64,000 nt of DNA from Morinoia aosen (lineage: Eukaryota; Arthropoda; Malacostraca; Amphipoda; Talitridae), in NCBI GenBank assembly GCA_030386875.1, contig CM059563.1:16572001-16636000 (forward strand), in the 5' to 3' direction. The notes below the pieces were generated by a model. That model had not been told where the DNA came from and ran no database searches. It saw only the letters and a program-made list of their open reading frames with translations. Position 1 is the first letter of the stretch; every line of letters begins with the position of its first letter. Positions 34,106 through 45,139 of this stretch are shown piece after piece. The translations under genes were made by a program, and so were the position numbers.

Positions 34106-34585
34106 TTAGTCCCCGAAAGGTAGGAACCCATTAGAAACGCCCATGACCTTATAGTCGGCAACGTGTTGCAACTCAAGAACCCTGAACGCTTCAAGAGCAT
34201 CGACACCTAAAATGCCGTTGACTTGGATACTATCCTCAATTATTTCCGGAAAGGAAGTTGACAACGGAAGCTTAGTTTTGAACAGAGCAATTCTAGCTTG
34301 CAAACCTTTCATCCCCATCTGCAGGTTCAAGTTCTGCATGGCGAAGACATCAAGCTCATACTTCTCACTGTCTGGAAGCACGAGCTCAATGCTAATTTGC
34401 TTACCCCTTAACGAGACAGAAGCTCCTACAGTTTTAATAGTAAGTTCCTGCAAGTCAACTGTAGAACAATCAGGAATTACAGTAGCTAAGTCGATGAGTG
34501 ACTTTTGGCTACCAGTATCCACTAAAAAATTAATTCTCCTAACTACCCCACCATACTTAGTAGAAAGAGCTACAAGAGGGCACAT
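34106..34585 (-). pseudogene. BEL element 2: retropepsin-like protease
   Basis: The frame holds INFLVDTGSQKSLIDLA, the aspartic protease active site with DTGS, and later a VNGILGVDAL motif matching the second conserved region (ILG) of BEL/Pao proteases. It would cleave the Gag-Pol polyprotein. Its frame is offset from the zinc-knuckle frame upstream. Confidence 0.82.
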
Positions 34586-34638
34586 CCGGAGACGTGCTTT
34601 TAACCGTCATGAGGAGGCGGCAGCAAGGGCAGTGAACC

Positions 34639-34920
34639 CTACAAATTTAGGACATAACAGGCTAACATGATTGTTAGCTTTGCACAAAGAGTAAATGGAA
34701 GACCCCTAACTTTTGCAGGGCACTCGAAGTTTAAATGTTTGCTACTTAGACAAATGGTACACAATTGTAACTCACCAACTCGTTTCACGCGCTTTACGTG
34801 AGTGTCAAACTTCCTACAAGAAAAGGACGAGTGGCCAGCTTGATTACAGAAACGACACACCTTAACACTGGGCAACTTACTGGGCACAGGAGAAGGTCTA
34901 TTTTTATCCCTAACTTCTGC
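34639..34920 (-). pseudogene. BEL element 2: Gag zinc knuckles
   Basis: Two CX2CX4HX4C knuckles: CRFCNQAGHSSFSC and CTICLSSKHLNFEC. The frame is the same as that of the gag body above but is separated from it by a TGA at 34921-34923. Confidence 0.82.
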
Positions 34921-35767
34921 TCAGGTTATTCCCCCCACCCTCTCATTTCGGAAGGGAAGAGATGGTTTAGGTTTGGTTTTTGTTTCGAGAAGAGAAAGCA
35001 CCTGATGTGCATTCTCAAACATTTCTAAGGAAAAGAAACTCGCTTTAAAATAGCGAAGGAGTTCCAACAGAAAGAAGTCAGGAAGTTTGGTTTTAATAAC
35101 GGCAGAAAACAGTAAGTTTCCAGACTTCTCGCTACAGAAGTCTAAACCCAGCTTTGATAGCTCGAGAAGACGAAACTTAACCTTAAAGAGAAAAGACCCT
35201 ATTTCGGCTAAGCTTTGAACACCTGGACAACTGATTAACTCATCAAAAGCCATAGAAATTAACTTGTCAGCCTTTAGAAAATCTTGCTTGAGCAAAGCCC
35301 AAGCAGATCGGAAACTAGACTCTTCATTAGGAAGACCCTCAACAAGACTGAGAGCCCTTCCCTGAAGCTGAATCTTCAAAAAGATAAATTTTTGCCCCTC
35401 ACTCATATTAGGATAAGCTTGAAGGGCATTAAGAAAAGACTCTTGAAAGTGAAGGAAAGCAAAAGGACAGACCTCATTGTCGCTAAACTTTTTCAACGTC
35501 AACTGAGGGGCTCTAAAGATATTCAAAGGAACATCAGAAGTTGAAACCTTATTAGACACAGAAGTAAGAACGGTATCACTTAAGTTTGACACCTGGGAAG
35601 TTGAAATTAAATTTTTTAAGTTCAGCTAAAAGCTCTATCACCTGCACCTCATACTCGGCTCGCCTAGTCAGCTCCTCATCAGACACTTCATCAACATCAG
35701 AAGGTATAGTAGAGGACAGTTGTCTATAGGCCTGTAGAAGGTCACTCAACTGAGGAACGGCTTCCAC
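34921..35767 (-). pseudogene. BEL element 2: Gag N-terminal and core region
   Basis: The first 63 codons (35767-35576) have a Glu-rich helix-like start (MEAVPQLSDLLQAYRQL). The main part, in a shifted frame (35592-34921), contains the capsid-like core with IQLQGRALSLVEGLP and FRSAWALLKQDF, as in BEL/Pao Gag proteins. The shift falls at an A run near 35610. A TGA closes the frame at 34921. Confidence 0.75.
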
Positions 35768-35907
35768 ACGGAAGGCTAGCTCACAGCCATGGCAGGAGAA
35801 AGAACTTTTTTACGAATAGCAGTTATACTACATTTTAACCCCGCATTTTTATGCTCAGGGCTGTAGCATTACAATTTTCACTCATCATGATAATCAAAAT
35901 GCAATTG
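35768..35907 (-). other. BEL element 2 leader, part next to gag
   Basis: Non-coding leader immediately upstream of the gag start, cut off from its other part (41032-41748) by the Gypsy insertion. Confidence 0.6.
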
Positions 35908-35912
35908 TTAGG
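35908..35912. other. Target-site duplication TTAGG (left)
   Basis: TTAGG lies just before the Gypsy LTR and again just after the second LTR at 41027-41031. A five-base duplication fits a Ty3/Gypsy insertion. Confidence 0.95.
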
Positions 35913-36324
35913 TGTAATATAGCGAGTAGTGTAAGTTCTAGTTAGAGGGACCAAAAGTTGGCAACGCTCGAGAGAGCAACACTCGCAAGTCAGTCTGCTA
36001 GTGGCCTCGGGTTGAACAACAAGTAAATGTTGACCGAGTGTGTATATAATTACCTACTGTGGTTGGTATCTAACTTCTTAAGTTCTAAACTAATGTACTA
36101 ATTCTATTCTACTCTATTCTATATATTCCCGTCTATCTCCGCTCTACTCTTGCTAGCCACAGTACTACAAATTGAGTATTAAGTTAAGGTATCCACGAGG
36201 TGAGTGAACTATTTACCTAAATTGCTGTGTCATTGCATTGTCTATTTTGTTCAGTACCATAACTATGTTGTGTCTATGTGGAACCTATACTGTGCTCTAA
36301 TGTAGGGTTTCCTAATCCATTATA
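35913..36324 (+). repeat. 5' LTR of Gypsy element 2 (412 bp)
   Basis: Starts TGTAATATAGCG, ends CCATTATA. It differs from the 3' LTR (40615-41026) at about four positions, near 1 percent. It has the GGCAACGCTC core also seen in the other LTRs, and GTGTATATAATTACC as a probable TATA region near 36040. Confidence 0.97.
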
Positions 36325-36325
36325 C

Positions 36326-36343
36326 TGGCGACGAGGATGTTGG
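36326..36343 (+). other. Primer-binding site of Gypsy element 2
   Basis: TGGCGACGAGGATGTTGG starts one base after the LTR. TGG is complementary to the CCA end of a tRNA. I did not identify the tRNA. Confidence 0.7.
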
Positions 36344-36530
36344 TAGAACTGCTGGGAATGACTAGTGAGGGAACATAGAATTTGCCTAGTGAATTTTCTT
36401 CTGCTCACTGGGGTTGCTAGACTGGCTAGACTAGTGAAGAAACTCAGAATTGATCAAGTGATTGTACTATTTGTGCTGTGAAATTTTTTTTACTTTTCAC
36501 AGTGTGTTTGAATAACTAAAAAAATTCAAT

Positions 36531-37454
36531 ATGCCATTGATAGGTTCAGTGGGAGAATTTAATCCTGTAGAGGAAGAATTTGGAGACTATGAAACTAGAT
36601 TACACTGCTATTTTTTAATAAACAAAATAGGGGAGAATCAAAAAGCCCCCACCTTAATTTCACTAGTGGGTCCTAAAATTGCTAGGTTGATTAAAGACCT
36701 TATGTCTCCGAAAAAAGTCCTTGATGCTACTTATGACGAGATTGTGGAAGCGTTGAGACGGCATTTTAAGCCAACAAGAAATCCGATCTTTGAGAGGTTT
36801 AGGTTCCATAAACGGAACCAGAGACAAGTGGAAAGCATTGCTGATTTTGTGGCTAGTTTGAAAGCCCTTTCTCATACCTGTAATTTCAAACAGGAAGTGC
36901 TAGAAGAAACCTTACTGGACAGACTAATTTTGGGTCTGTCCAGTAATGAAATTCAAAATTGCTTGCTGAATGAAGCTGGCCTGACATAGCAAAAGGTCAT
37001 GGATCTAGCTACTGCTAAAGAAACCACACTGAGAGAAACAGTGGGGTTGAGGCAACCAAATTCAATTCTAAATGTAGTTCAGAGCAGAGTTAAGCAAACT
37101 GCGCACAAGCCTCAGGGCAAGACTCAGGCACAAGCTAGCCCCAAATCAGCATGCAGCGGCTGTGGTGGTTTGCACTGGCGTAGAGATTGCCCCTATAAAG
37201 ACAGTAATTGTCATGGTTGTGGCCAAAAAGGTCATCTAAAAAAATGCTGTTTCAAACTAACAAAAGGGCAGAAATCTGATATAGGCAACAAAATTTATTT
37301 TGTGCATGCTATGCATGAAAAAAGGGGGAGGGAAAACCACCCTAACCCTAATGGAACTAGCAATGGAACCAGTGCAGACTACCCAGCCCCCAATCAAGGA
37401 TGTTATGGGGAAATATTTTGTTTAGCCGAGGAAATGAAACCCCCAATCAAATAA
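36531..37454 (+). pseudogene. Gypsy element 2 Gag, one in-frame stop
   Basis: The capsid part (36531-36986) includes LVGPKIARLIKDL and a RRHFKPTRNPIFERFRF motif typical of Ty3/Gypsy Gag. A TAG at 36987-36989 interrupts the frame, which continues in phase through MDLATAKETTLRE to two zinc knuckles near 37160-37250 (CSGCGGLHWRRDC and CHGCGQKGHLKKCC). The frame ends at 37454, overlapping the next frame (starting at or before 37400) in the -1 register, as in Gypsy elements that use a frameshift between gag and pol. With the TAG, only the capsid half would be made. Confidence 0.88.
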
Positions 37455-37825
37455 AATTGTTACTAAATGGTGTGCCATTAGAGATGGAGGTAGATACAGG
37501 TGCTGCCAGGTCTATCCTTTCAATGGCCACCTACTCTAAAATACCAGCTAAGTCAAGACCCGAGCTGAGACCTTATGATGTTAAGCTTAGGACTTATGGG
37601 GGAGCGGAGCTAGTAGTTTGTGGGGAGATTAGGGCTAACATCCAGCGTGAATCTAGTGGTATGGTTCCTCAGCTAGCAACTATTGTGGTTGTAGACAGGG
37701 AGGGGCCAGCCTTGCTGGGTAGGGACCTGATTGATTTCCTTGGGCTAACTATAGTATCAAATAATGTCAACAAATTGACTACCTGCCCTGAAGAGTTAGC
37801 AAATAAATTCCCCGACCTTTTTTAA
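37400..37825 (+). CDS. Gypsy element 2 protease
   Basis: The frame carries LEMEVDTGAARSILS, the aspartic protease active site (DTGA), and near its end EGPALLGRDLIDFLG, the second conserved part. It closes at a TAA (37823-37825) directly after KFPDLF. The RT frame follows in the same phase 42 bases on, so protease and RT belong to one pol frame split by this stop. Confidence 0.88.
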   Translation: MLWGNILFSRGNETPNQIKLLLNGVPLEMEVDTGAARSILSMATYSKIPAKSRPELRPYDVKLRTYGGAELVVCGEIRANIQRESSGMVPQLATIVVVDREGPALLGRDLIDFLGLTIVSNNVNKLTTCPEELANKFPDLF

Positions 37826-37867
37826 CCAGGTCTACGTTGCTTTAAGGGAAGGACTTTCAAAATAGAA

Positions 37868-40549
37868 GTGGATCCAGCCGTACCACCAAAGTTTTGTAAG
37901 GCCAGGAACGTGCCTTACACACTTAGACCTAAGGTTGAGGCAGAACTTGATAGACTGGTGCAGGAAGGTATCCTCACCCCTGTACAGTACTCAAGATGGG
38001 CAGCGGCTATCGTTCCTGTGCTCAAGGCTGATCAAAGCATCCGCATCTGTGGGGACTACAAATTAACAGTCAACAGAGCCACTAGGCTTGATACCTACCC
38101 CATACCCAGAGTGGAAGATTTATTTAGCGGGTTAACCGGAGGAGTTATATACTCCGAGCTAGACATGTCTCAGGCGTACGCCCAACTTCCGTTGGATGAT
38201 GAATCCAAGGAGCTCACCGTGATCAACACCCATAGAGGTCTGTTTGCTTATAATAGGCTAAGCTTTGGCATAGCCTCGGCACCTGGAAAATTTCAGCGTG
38301 CCATGGAAGGACTATTGCAGGGCCTCCCAGGAGTGTTCTGCTACCTGGATGACGTCCTGGTGAGTGCCACTAATGAGCAAGAGCACAACAAGCGTCTCCA
38401 TCAAGTCTTATCTAAACTTCAGGAGCCAGGGCTAAAACTGAAAATGGATAAATGCCAAATTGGAGTGCCGCAGGTATCCTACCTTGGATACCAAATCGAC
38501 AAGGATGGATTGCACCCCACTGCAGAGAAGGTAGCAGCAATCCAGAATGCACCAGCTCCTACTAATGTAACTCAACTGAGAGCCTACCTTGGGCTGCTAA
38601 ATTTCTATAGGAAATTTTTAAAATCATCTGCAACTATGCTGGAGCCCCTAAATACCTTACTGAGAGACAAAACCCCTTGGAAATGGGATGCAAGTCAGGA
38701 GAGGGCATTCCAGAAGTCTAAACAAGCCCTCCTGGACTCCCAGACCCTAGTCCACTTCGACCCTCAGAAACCCATAGTGGTAGTGGCTGACAGTAGTGCG
38801 TATGGTGTGGGAGCGGTGCTGTGCCACCTTATTGATGGCATTGAACGCCCCGCTTATTTTGCCTCCCGAACTCTAACAACAACAGAACGCAACTACTCCC
38901 AGACTGAGAAAGAAGCTCTGGCTATGGTGTTTGCACTCAGGAAATTCCATTGCTACTTGTGGGGACAGGATTTCACTGTGGTTACGGACCACAAGCCTTT
39001 GTTAGGACTATTTGATCCGGGTAGAAGCATCCCTCCGATGGCATCCGGGCGCATTCAAAGGTGGGCTTTACTACTGCAGTTCTTCAAGTTCACCTTGCGT
39101 CACCGGTCTGGCGTGCTGTTGGGCACGGCTGATGCTCTCAGTCGTCTACCTTTGACAACTCCCGAGGAAGCCACCCCTATTCCTGTGGAATGGACGTCCT
39201 TAGTAAACTTCCTCGAGTCAGCTCCAGTCACCAGCACCCACATCCGCGACGGCACCCTAAGGGACCCAGTACTTTCAAAGGTATACAAATACTGCCAAGT
39301 AGGCTGGCCTTCGACGGTAATTGGTGACCCTGATCTCGCTCCGTATACTAGGAGGCGAGACGAATTGTCCACACAAAATGGCTGTGTGCTCTGGGGAGCA
39401 AGAATTATTGTACCCCAAGCTCTCAGACAAGCCATTGTGGACGAACTTCACTCTGACCATGCTGGATCATCCAGGATGAAGGAGTTAGCTCGCAGCTATG
39501 TATGGTGGCCGCTGCTGGACAAAGATCTAGAAGAAACGACTAAGTCATGCAGCGAGTGCCTGAGCACTCGAGCTGCACCAACGAAAGCTGAACTCCATCC
39601 GTGGGAATGGCCTGCGAAGCCTTGGCATCGCATACACATTAACTACGCGGGCCCAATGGTTGGAAAATACTATCTAGTGATCGTGGATGCACACTCTAGG
39701 TGGGTTGAAATTTTTCCCACATCTACTACAACCTCTAGCAAAACGATCTCGTGCCTGAAACACACTTTTGCGACATTTGGATTCCCAGTAACAATTGTTT
39801 CGGACAACGCAACGTGTTTCACATCGGCTGAATTCCAAGAATTTGTGAAGGCATGTGGTATGCGACATATTACGAGCGCACCATACCACCCTTCAACTAA
39901 TGGACTGGCAGAGCGCATGGTACAAACGTTCAAGAAGAATATACGAAAGTCAATGGAATCCCTACGCCTAGCACTAGACAGGTTCCTGTTCAACTATCGG
40001 CTAACACCCCAAACGACAACAGGTGTTACGCCCGCCGAACTGATGTTAGGCAGGAAGGTTCGCTCTCGCCTTGATCTGCTTTGGCCGTCAGAAGCAATCG
40101 CGTCCAAAGTTGCTCAACGCCAGGACGCTCAGAAAAGATACCACCCAGGGTCTCGCGCGGTTGACATTCCGCCGGAGTCGCCTGTGATGGTCCGTCAATA
40201 CACGCCGGGGTCCCCAAAATGGACCCCTGCTACCACCATTGAGAAAACAAGCCCGGTATCCTACAAGTGCCAACTGAAGGGGGGAGAGGTCGTTCGTCGA
40301 CACCAGGACCAAGTTATTACCTGCTCGAACACCATCCCTGAACCCTTGGAACAACCTACGGAGGAAACCGTTGTGTTTCCACAACCTGCTCAAAATTCAT
40401 ACCCACCACCTCCGACCAATGAACCTGACTTCGAAACACCTGAGTACCCGATTCCCACCCAGGAGGCTAGGATGCACGAGCCTCCAAGTGCTAGCATCTC
40501 ACGCAGGTCTACCCGGGTTCGGAAGCCTATGGTGAGAATGGACCTTTAG
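37868..40549 (+). CDS. Gypsy element 2 Pol: RT, RNase H, integrase (catalytic Asn)
   Basis: An 893-residue uninterrupted frame. RT covers about residues 1-250, with SELDMSQAYAQLPL, FGIASAPGKFQ and the box CYLDDVLVSA near 159. RNase H covers about 290-420, with VVVADSSAYGVGAV and TDHKPLLGLF. The integrase HHCC domain (HSDHAGSSRMKEL through CSECLSTR) lies at about 528-562, and the core at about 585-690. In the core the second catalytic Asp is residue 646 (SDNATCF) and the Glu is 682 (GLAERM), 35 residues between them as expected. The first position, residue 592, is Asn (HINYAGPM), where the family has Asp. A C-terminal domain and proline-rich tail follow. The frame begins just after the TAA at 37823, so its Met is not a natural start. 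The integrase is probably inactive. Confidence 0.94.
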   Translation: MDPAVPPKFCKARNVPYTLRPKVEAELDRLVQEGILTPVQYSRWAAAIVPVLKADQSIRICGDYKLTVNRATRLDTYPIPRVEDLFSGLTGGVIYSELDMSQAYAQLPLDDESKELTVINTHRGLFAYNRLSFGIASAPGKFQRAMEGLLQGLPGVFCYLDDVLVSATNEQEHNKRLHQVLSKLQEPGLKLKMDKCQIGVPQVSYLGYQIDKDGLHPTAEKVAAIQNAPAPTNVTQLRAYLGLLNFYRKFLKSSATMLEPLNTLLRDKTPWKWDASQERAFQKSKQALLDSQTLVHFDPQKPIVVVADSSAYGVGAVLCHLIDGIERPAYFASRTLTTTERNYSQTEKEALAMVFALRKFHCYLWGQDFTVVTDHKPLLGLFDPGRSIPPMASGRIQRWALLLQFFKFTLRHRSGVLLGTADALSRLPLTTPEEATPIPVEWTSLVNFLESAPVTSTHIRDGTLRDPVLSKVYKYCQVGWPSTVIGDPDLAPYTRRRDELSTQNGCVLWGARIIVPQALRQAIVDELHSDHAGSSRMKELARSYVWWPLLDKDLEETTKSCSECLSTRAAPTKAELHPWEWPAKPWHRIHINYAGPMVGKYYLVIVDAHSRWVEIFPTSTTTSSKTISCLKHTFATFGFPVTIVSDNATCFTSAEFQEFVKACGMRHITSAPYHPSTNGLAERMVQTFKKNIRKSMESLRLALDRFLFNYRLTPQTTTGVTPAELMLGRKVRSRLDLLWPSEAIASKVAQRQDAQKRYHPGSRAVDIPPESPVMVRQYTPGSPKWTPATTIEKTSPVSYKCQLKGGEVVRRHQDQVITCSNTIPEPLEQPTEETVVFPQPAQNSYPPPPTNEPDFETPEYPIPTQEARMHEPPSASISRRSTRVRKPMVRMDL

Positions 40550-40596
40550 GATTGACTATATTGAATAAGGGGACTGGGGATACAGGGAGGGGTTTC

Positions 40597-40614
40597 TAAT
40601 TAAGGAGGGAGGGG
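40597..40614 (+). other. Polypurine tract of Gypsy element 2
   Basis: AAGGAGGGAGGGG ends at the base before the 3' LTR (TGTAAT at 40615). Confidence 0.85.
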
Positions 40615-41026
40615 TGTAATATAGCGAGTAGTGTAAGTTCTAGTTAGAGGGACCAAAAGTTGGCAACGCTCGAGAGAGCAACACTCGCGAGTCAGTCTGC
40701 TAGTGGCCTCGGGTTGAACAACAAGTAAATGTTGACCGAGTGTGTATATAATTACCTACTGTGGTTGGTATCTAACTTCTTAAGTTCTAAACTAATGTAC
40801 TAATTCTATTCTACTCTATTCTATATATTCCCGTCTATCTCCGCTCTACTCTTGCTAGCCACAGTACTGCAAATTGAGTATTAAGTTAAGGTATCCACGA
40901 GGTGAGTGAACTATTTACCTAAATTGCTGTGTCATTGCATTGTCTATTTTGTTCAGTACCATAACTATGTTGTGCCTATGTGGAACCTATACTGTGCTCT
41001 AGTGTAGGGTTTCCTAATCCATTATA
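40615..41026 (+). repeat. 3' LTR of Gypsy element 2 (412 bp)
   Basis: Same length and ends as 35913-36324, about four differences. It is followed directly by TTAGG, the right target duplication (41027-41031). Confidence 0.97.
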
Positions 41027-41031
41027 TTAGG

Positions 41032-41748
41032 CTTATCAGGAAAACTGTTATCTAATTAAATACAGGTTTACACTTATCAAGTGGACAGATTACATCCCTT
41101 TAGAAACATGGAAAAATACTAGTGACACGGAAAAATACAAAAAATTTCAAACACCCCACCATGCACTTTTAAATTCACGATATTTTTTTTACGTTTACAC
41201 GCTTACACTTACACAAAATTCTAAATTTTTCCTTAAATATTTTACGCTTTAAACTTACACAAATTTTATAGGAGTGAACCTAAAAGGGGGTTTAGACAAG
41301 GTAAAAAAAAGGCTTGAACCTATAAACGTAAGGTTAAGCAACACAACACAATACCTTGCCTAAAAATACAACACAGGTATCACTCAACTCAACTAATGAG
41401 ATCTTAAACTAATGAGATCCGATACCGACCCCGGCAATCCGGACAGCACAGCGGCAGCCTAAGCACACAATTTTATGAAATATATATTTTTTGGTTGTTA
41501 TAATGAAGAAAGTTATTAAAGAGGAAACGAAAAGATTCAAGAAGAAAAAGAAAAAAATAGATACCAGGATTTTATCCTGTAAAACTCCAGCCAAGCTCTA
41601 CCGTCAAAAGGACGGCACTGAAAAAACGCCGGCTGAATTGCCGTTTAGTCAAAACTGCTTTCAGCAGCTTTAAGAGAATTACAATTTTAAATGAAGAAGT
41701 GATATTAACTTCGAAAAAGGATGAAAATTATCTTCGAAAAAAGAACTA
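41032..41748 (-). other. BEL element 2 leader, part next to 5' LTR
   Basis: AT-rich non-coding sequence of the BEL leader displaced by the Gypsy insertion. Its lysine-rich plus-strand frame (41491-41673) is an A-rich artefact. Immediately below the LTR the minus strand reads TAGTTCTTTTTTCG, so no standard TGG primer site adjoins the LTR. Confidence 0.6.
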
Positions 41749-42318
41749 TGTCCCGCCGCCCGACTTTGCGGCGTAACTTACAGAATTAACTGGCACAGAA
41801 GACATAGTCTTACCCAACACCCATAGCGAGGTCAGGGAACGCTGCTAGTTAAACAATTTATGACAAATGGAACAAAAAAATAGGAGGCTCACCTGAAGAT
41901 CTTCGAAGATAATATACAGGCGAACATTTCTCCACTTAAGCCGGCTGTCTAGGACTGTATGCCCCGGAAGCAGGGGCCGGAAGAGGTCAGAGCACGCATA
42001 GCACACGAGCTCGCGACCAAGTCGTATCGGTATCTGAAGTGGCAGCCAGTTGCGGCCTCCTCCTCACCTCGCTCGAATTCGTTGCTTAGGCTTCGGATTC
42101 GCTCAAGAAAATAAGACGAACAATTTATTTGTGTTCACCGATGTTAGTCGCCAAGAAAGTGAAGCACTCCCACCATTGCCCCGCTTTGTCATAAATTGTT
42201 AGCGTAATTTACTTTTTAGTCTTGTTTGGATTGGGATAAAGCCCTTGTCCTTTATTATGCAAGGTATTGGAGGACTTGCAAAGGACTTCAGCAATGAGCA
42301 ATGGCTGGATTTGCGACA
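41749..42318 (-). repeat. 5' LTR of BEL/Pao element 2 (570 bp)
   Basis: Partner of 29729-30298. Without the 5.1-kb Gypsy insertion and its duplication, BEL element 2 is about 7.5 kb, normal for the family. Confidence 0.93.
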
Positions 42319-42366
42319 AATGTTAATGAGAAATTTAATGAAATGAGGCATTTTTGTAGCGACTGC
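42319..42366 (-). repeat. LTR-like repeat B, copy 3 (right part)
   Basis: Resumes exactly where 29728 stopped, matching 14140-14192 (TGAGAAATTTA, then TGTAGCGACTGCTAC). This confirms the insertion point of BEL element 2. Confidence 0.75.
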
Positions 42367-42440
42367 TACTTAAGTAAGGCAAATGATTTTTTACAGTTTC
42401 TATTTGAGTGTCTTGCTCTGATGATAACTTTATTTTAAAT

Positions 42441-42462
42441 GAACTTGAACTTGAAAGTGAAG
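42441..42462 (-). repeat. LINE 3' tail (minus), cut by solo LTR
   Basis: GAACTTGAACTTGAA is the reverse complement of the short-repeat tail seen at the 3' ends of the LINE copies at 57517-57535 and 59965-59976. The last five bases, TGAAG (42458-42462), are the target duplication of the LTR that follows. Confidence 0.6.
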
Positions 42463-45134
42463 TGTAATGTCGTGCGCTAGCGGAATTTCTATCTTCGCTT
42501 CGGCACGCCATTGAACGGAACTCGGTAGGACGCCCAAAGGGAAACGAGGTCTCTTCAGGTTTTTTATTTCTTATCCCGTGGTTCCGTAAATCTGCACAGA
42601 CAAGTATAGTCAGACTCGGACTAGCGATTGCATGACAGGAGAATTCCTAATCTAGGATCACAGTCGACTGACCAGTTGACGTATACAGCACTACATAACA
42701 AGAAAAGAAATTCATGCCTCGAAAGTATATGAGAAGTAGCTGAGTGAGACATGGGAGGCAACTGAATAATTCTAGCACTAGACATGATATTCTAATGACG
42801 GAAGGCCGATAAGAGTGGTCGCGAGGCATAGTCCTCGGAACAACATAGCACAATGATATTCCATGACTCAATTATTATCATTATATAGGAAAGTTTTAGC
42901 CTCCCTTAACCACGACAAAGATGTTCCAAGAGAGGAAAGAAGAAGGCACCATTTAGTATGAGGTTGAGGGAACGCGGAATCTATGCACAAGGCGCACAGG
43001 AGTAGCGAGCTAGGAAAGAAGTTCCTGGAACAAGAAAAGGTTTCTGTTGCATTGACAGGGAAGAAAACAAGTCTCTAGTGGAGGAACACATTGTCAAGAA
43101 CGCCCTGCCAAAGACACACTGCTAGGAAACACATTAGAAAGAACACGTTTATGATACACGCACACGAGTATTGTAAGACTCGTGTCACTGGTCGAGAGAA
43201 ATGATTGAGGGCGATGTACTCCTAATCTTGCTCAATCTACACTTGATAATACATGCAATGATAATTACGAGAGACAATACAATTTCATGGACGATGCCTT
43301 CTCATTGTGAGGTGAGAACACTCTCGACAGTTTACATGTACATGACATAAACTTCGCAATTCCCGATGCCAGGAAATAATACATGAATCGCTTGTTTCGG
43401 CCAGTGTTCGAACTGTCATTTTAAAGAAGCACAAAAAAATATATATGAATATACATCCGTATATATATACACACGCATATGCATTCACACACATACACAC
43501 ATGCATACATACACACAAGCATGAGGGCCAAGAAGACCATAAGTTCTGTATCTCTAACCCAACAATTTAACATAGCGGTCATTAGTTAATAAGCACTCTA
43601 TCCAAACAAAGGTGGATGATCGCGCAACAAATGTATAGTCCTCACATGAACGCTTCACAATGATAAAGAGATGACGAGTTAGGCAATGTTACAAGTTGAG
43701 AGAGGATACTCTAAAATACTTACAGACGATGGGGAAAGGTCCCTCACTTTAGACCTGGAACAGCTTATTTTAGCATATGAACCAAGTAACTATTCTGTCT
43801 CTTTGTTTAACCTATCTGTGGAAGAGGGACAGCAAAATTAGGTCTCTAAAGCAGGGGCAAGTTACTTAGGTTATCAGATCGGCCACTGTCAACAAAACCC
43901 ATTATCAAAAGATGAAAGCGGCAAGTACACGTTTATCAACGTCGCTTTGAAAACACAAATCACATGGGCTAGTGGTCTCAAATTTCTGCGCCTATTCTCA
44001 GTCTACTGAATGCCGTAACTTTAGGCTTCCACCTTACTGACTGGCGCAACTTGCCCAGCACAGCTCATAGGTAAGAAGACAATCGACTAAATTTATTTGA
44101 CTTTGCTTCACATTTTTCTATTAATGAATGTTATAGAGAGCGCAACACAAAGACAAGAAAAATTCATATTCCCGAGTTGGTACAAGTTTAGCACGATGTG
44201 TCATGAACTTTTCAATATCAACAACTGATGTCTAATCCATGGAAGAACCACCATAGTTTTTATTTTCAGTACACAAATCTTTCAACAGTGAAGCCGCGGT
44301 TGGTTTGTATTCTCAAATGAATATAAAATTGTGCTATTTTGTGTTAATCTATGAAATGTAATACACTTCAAATAATCCACTATGTCAAATTCTAAAGCAT
44401 TGAAATGTCAGTCTCTCCATGTTGCATTTACTGCCTATGACACTTAGCTTACATGGCTTGGCTATTATGCAAATGTTGCTGAGCAAAAAAAAAACATTTG
44501 AACACTAATACAGAATCCGTTGGAGCAGCGAAATAAAATAGGAAAGTTCATCGGTTAAATCATACGTTTTCTGAACCTGTCTGATACTCCAACTTTCTCT
44601 ATCTTGAGTTGTTAAACTTAGCATCAGAATGCACATATCAACCTAACCTCAGGGTTAAATTGCTCAACAGACAAATTTTTAAATTCACAGTGTTCAGCTA
44701 AAATACCGTTAAACTAGAGTCTGACTAATTCCCAGCACTACACTGCAGCTTACTGGCTACACCGAAAGGAAACACCAGACCTTACGGCATTGTAACGGCT
44801 AGTCTGACTCAATGTTGGTGGGTTTGCCGGCCGCCAGAAGCATCCTCGAATGCTCTAGAAACCGGCCGTTCACCGCTATCGAACACAAGTTGCGTGAAGA
44901 CACTCAAAAAATGTAGCCAGCGAGGTAACACGTAAATTACATGAATTTTCTACACAAATTCACTCTTAAAAGACACAGAAACTTAAGATTATCCGGGAAC
45001 CTGTTCCTCCCACGAGCACTTCAATTCAAATAACACGCTGCGTCACTCTTGCGGACCAGAGCGAATCCGCCGAGTGTTGCCAGAATAAATTATCAAAATT
45101 CTTTAAATTTTGTCACGTCTTGTAAGACGTGACA
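42463..45134 (-). repeat. Solo LTR, 2,672 bp, Gypsy-type
   Basis: Bounded by TGAAG on both sides (42458-42462 and 45135-45139). The plus strand starts TGTAATGTCG and ends GACGTGACA. Both sides join parts of the same LINE 3' end. On the minus strand it shares with the LTR at 46674-49493 an exact 23-base stretch (42966-42988 against 48161-48183), CCGTTCAATGGCG near its end (42518-42506) and the GGCAACACTC core. No protein is encoded, so it is a solo LTR left by recombination. It contains a TA/CA microsatellite. Confidence 0.65.
43435..43520. repeat. TA/CA microsatellite
   Basis: Mixed ATAT and CACACATA words, imperfect. Confidence 0.8.
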
Positions 45135-45139
45135 TGAAG

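Noticed and set aside
41491..41673. Lysine-rich 60-codon frame
   Set aside because: A-rich non-coding BEL leader; composition artefact.
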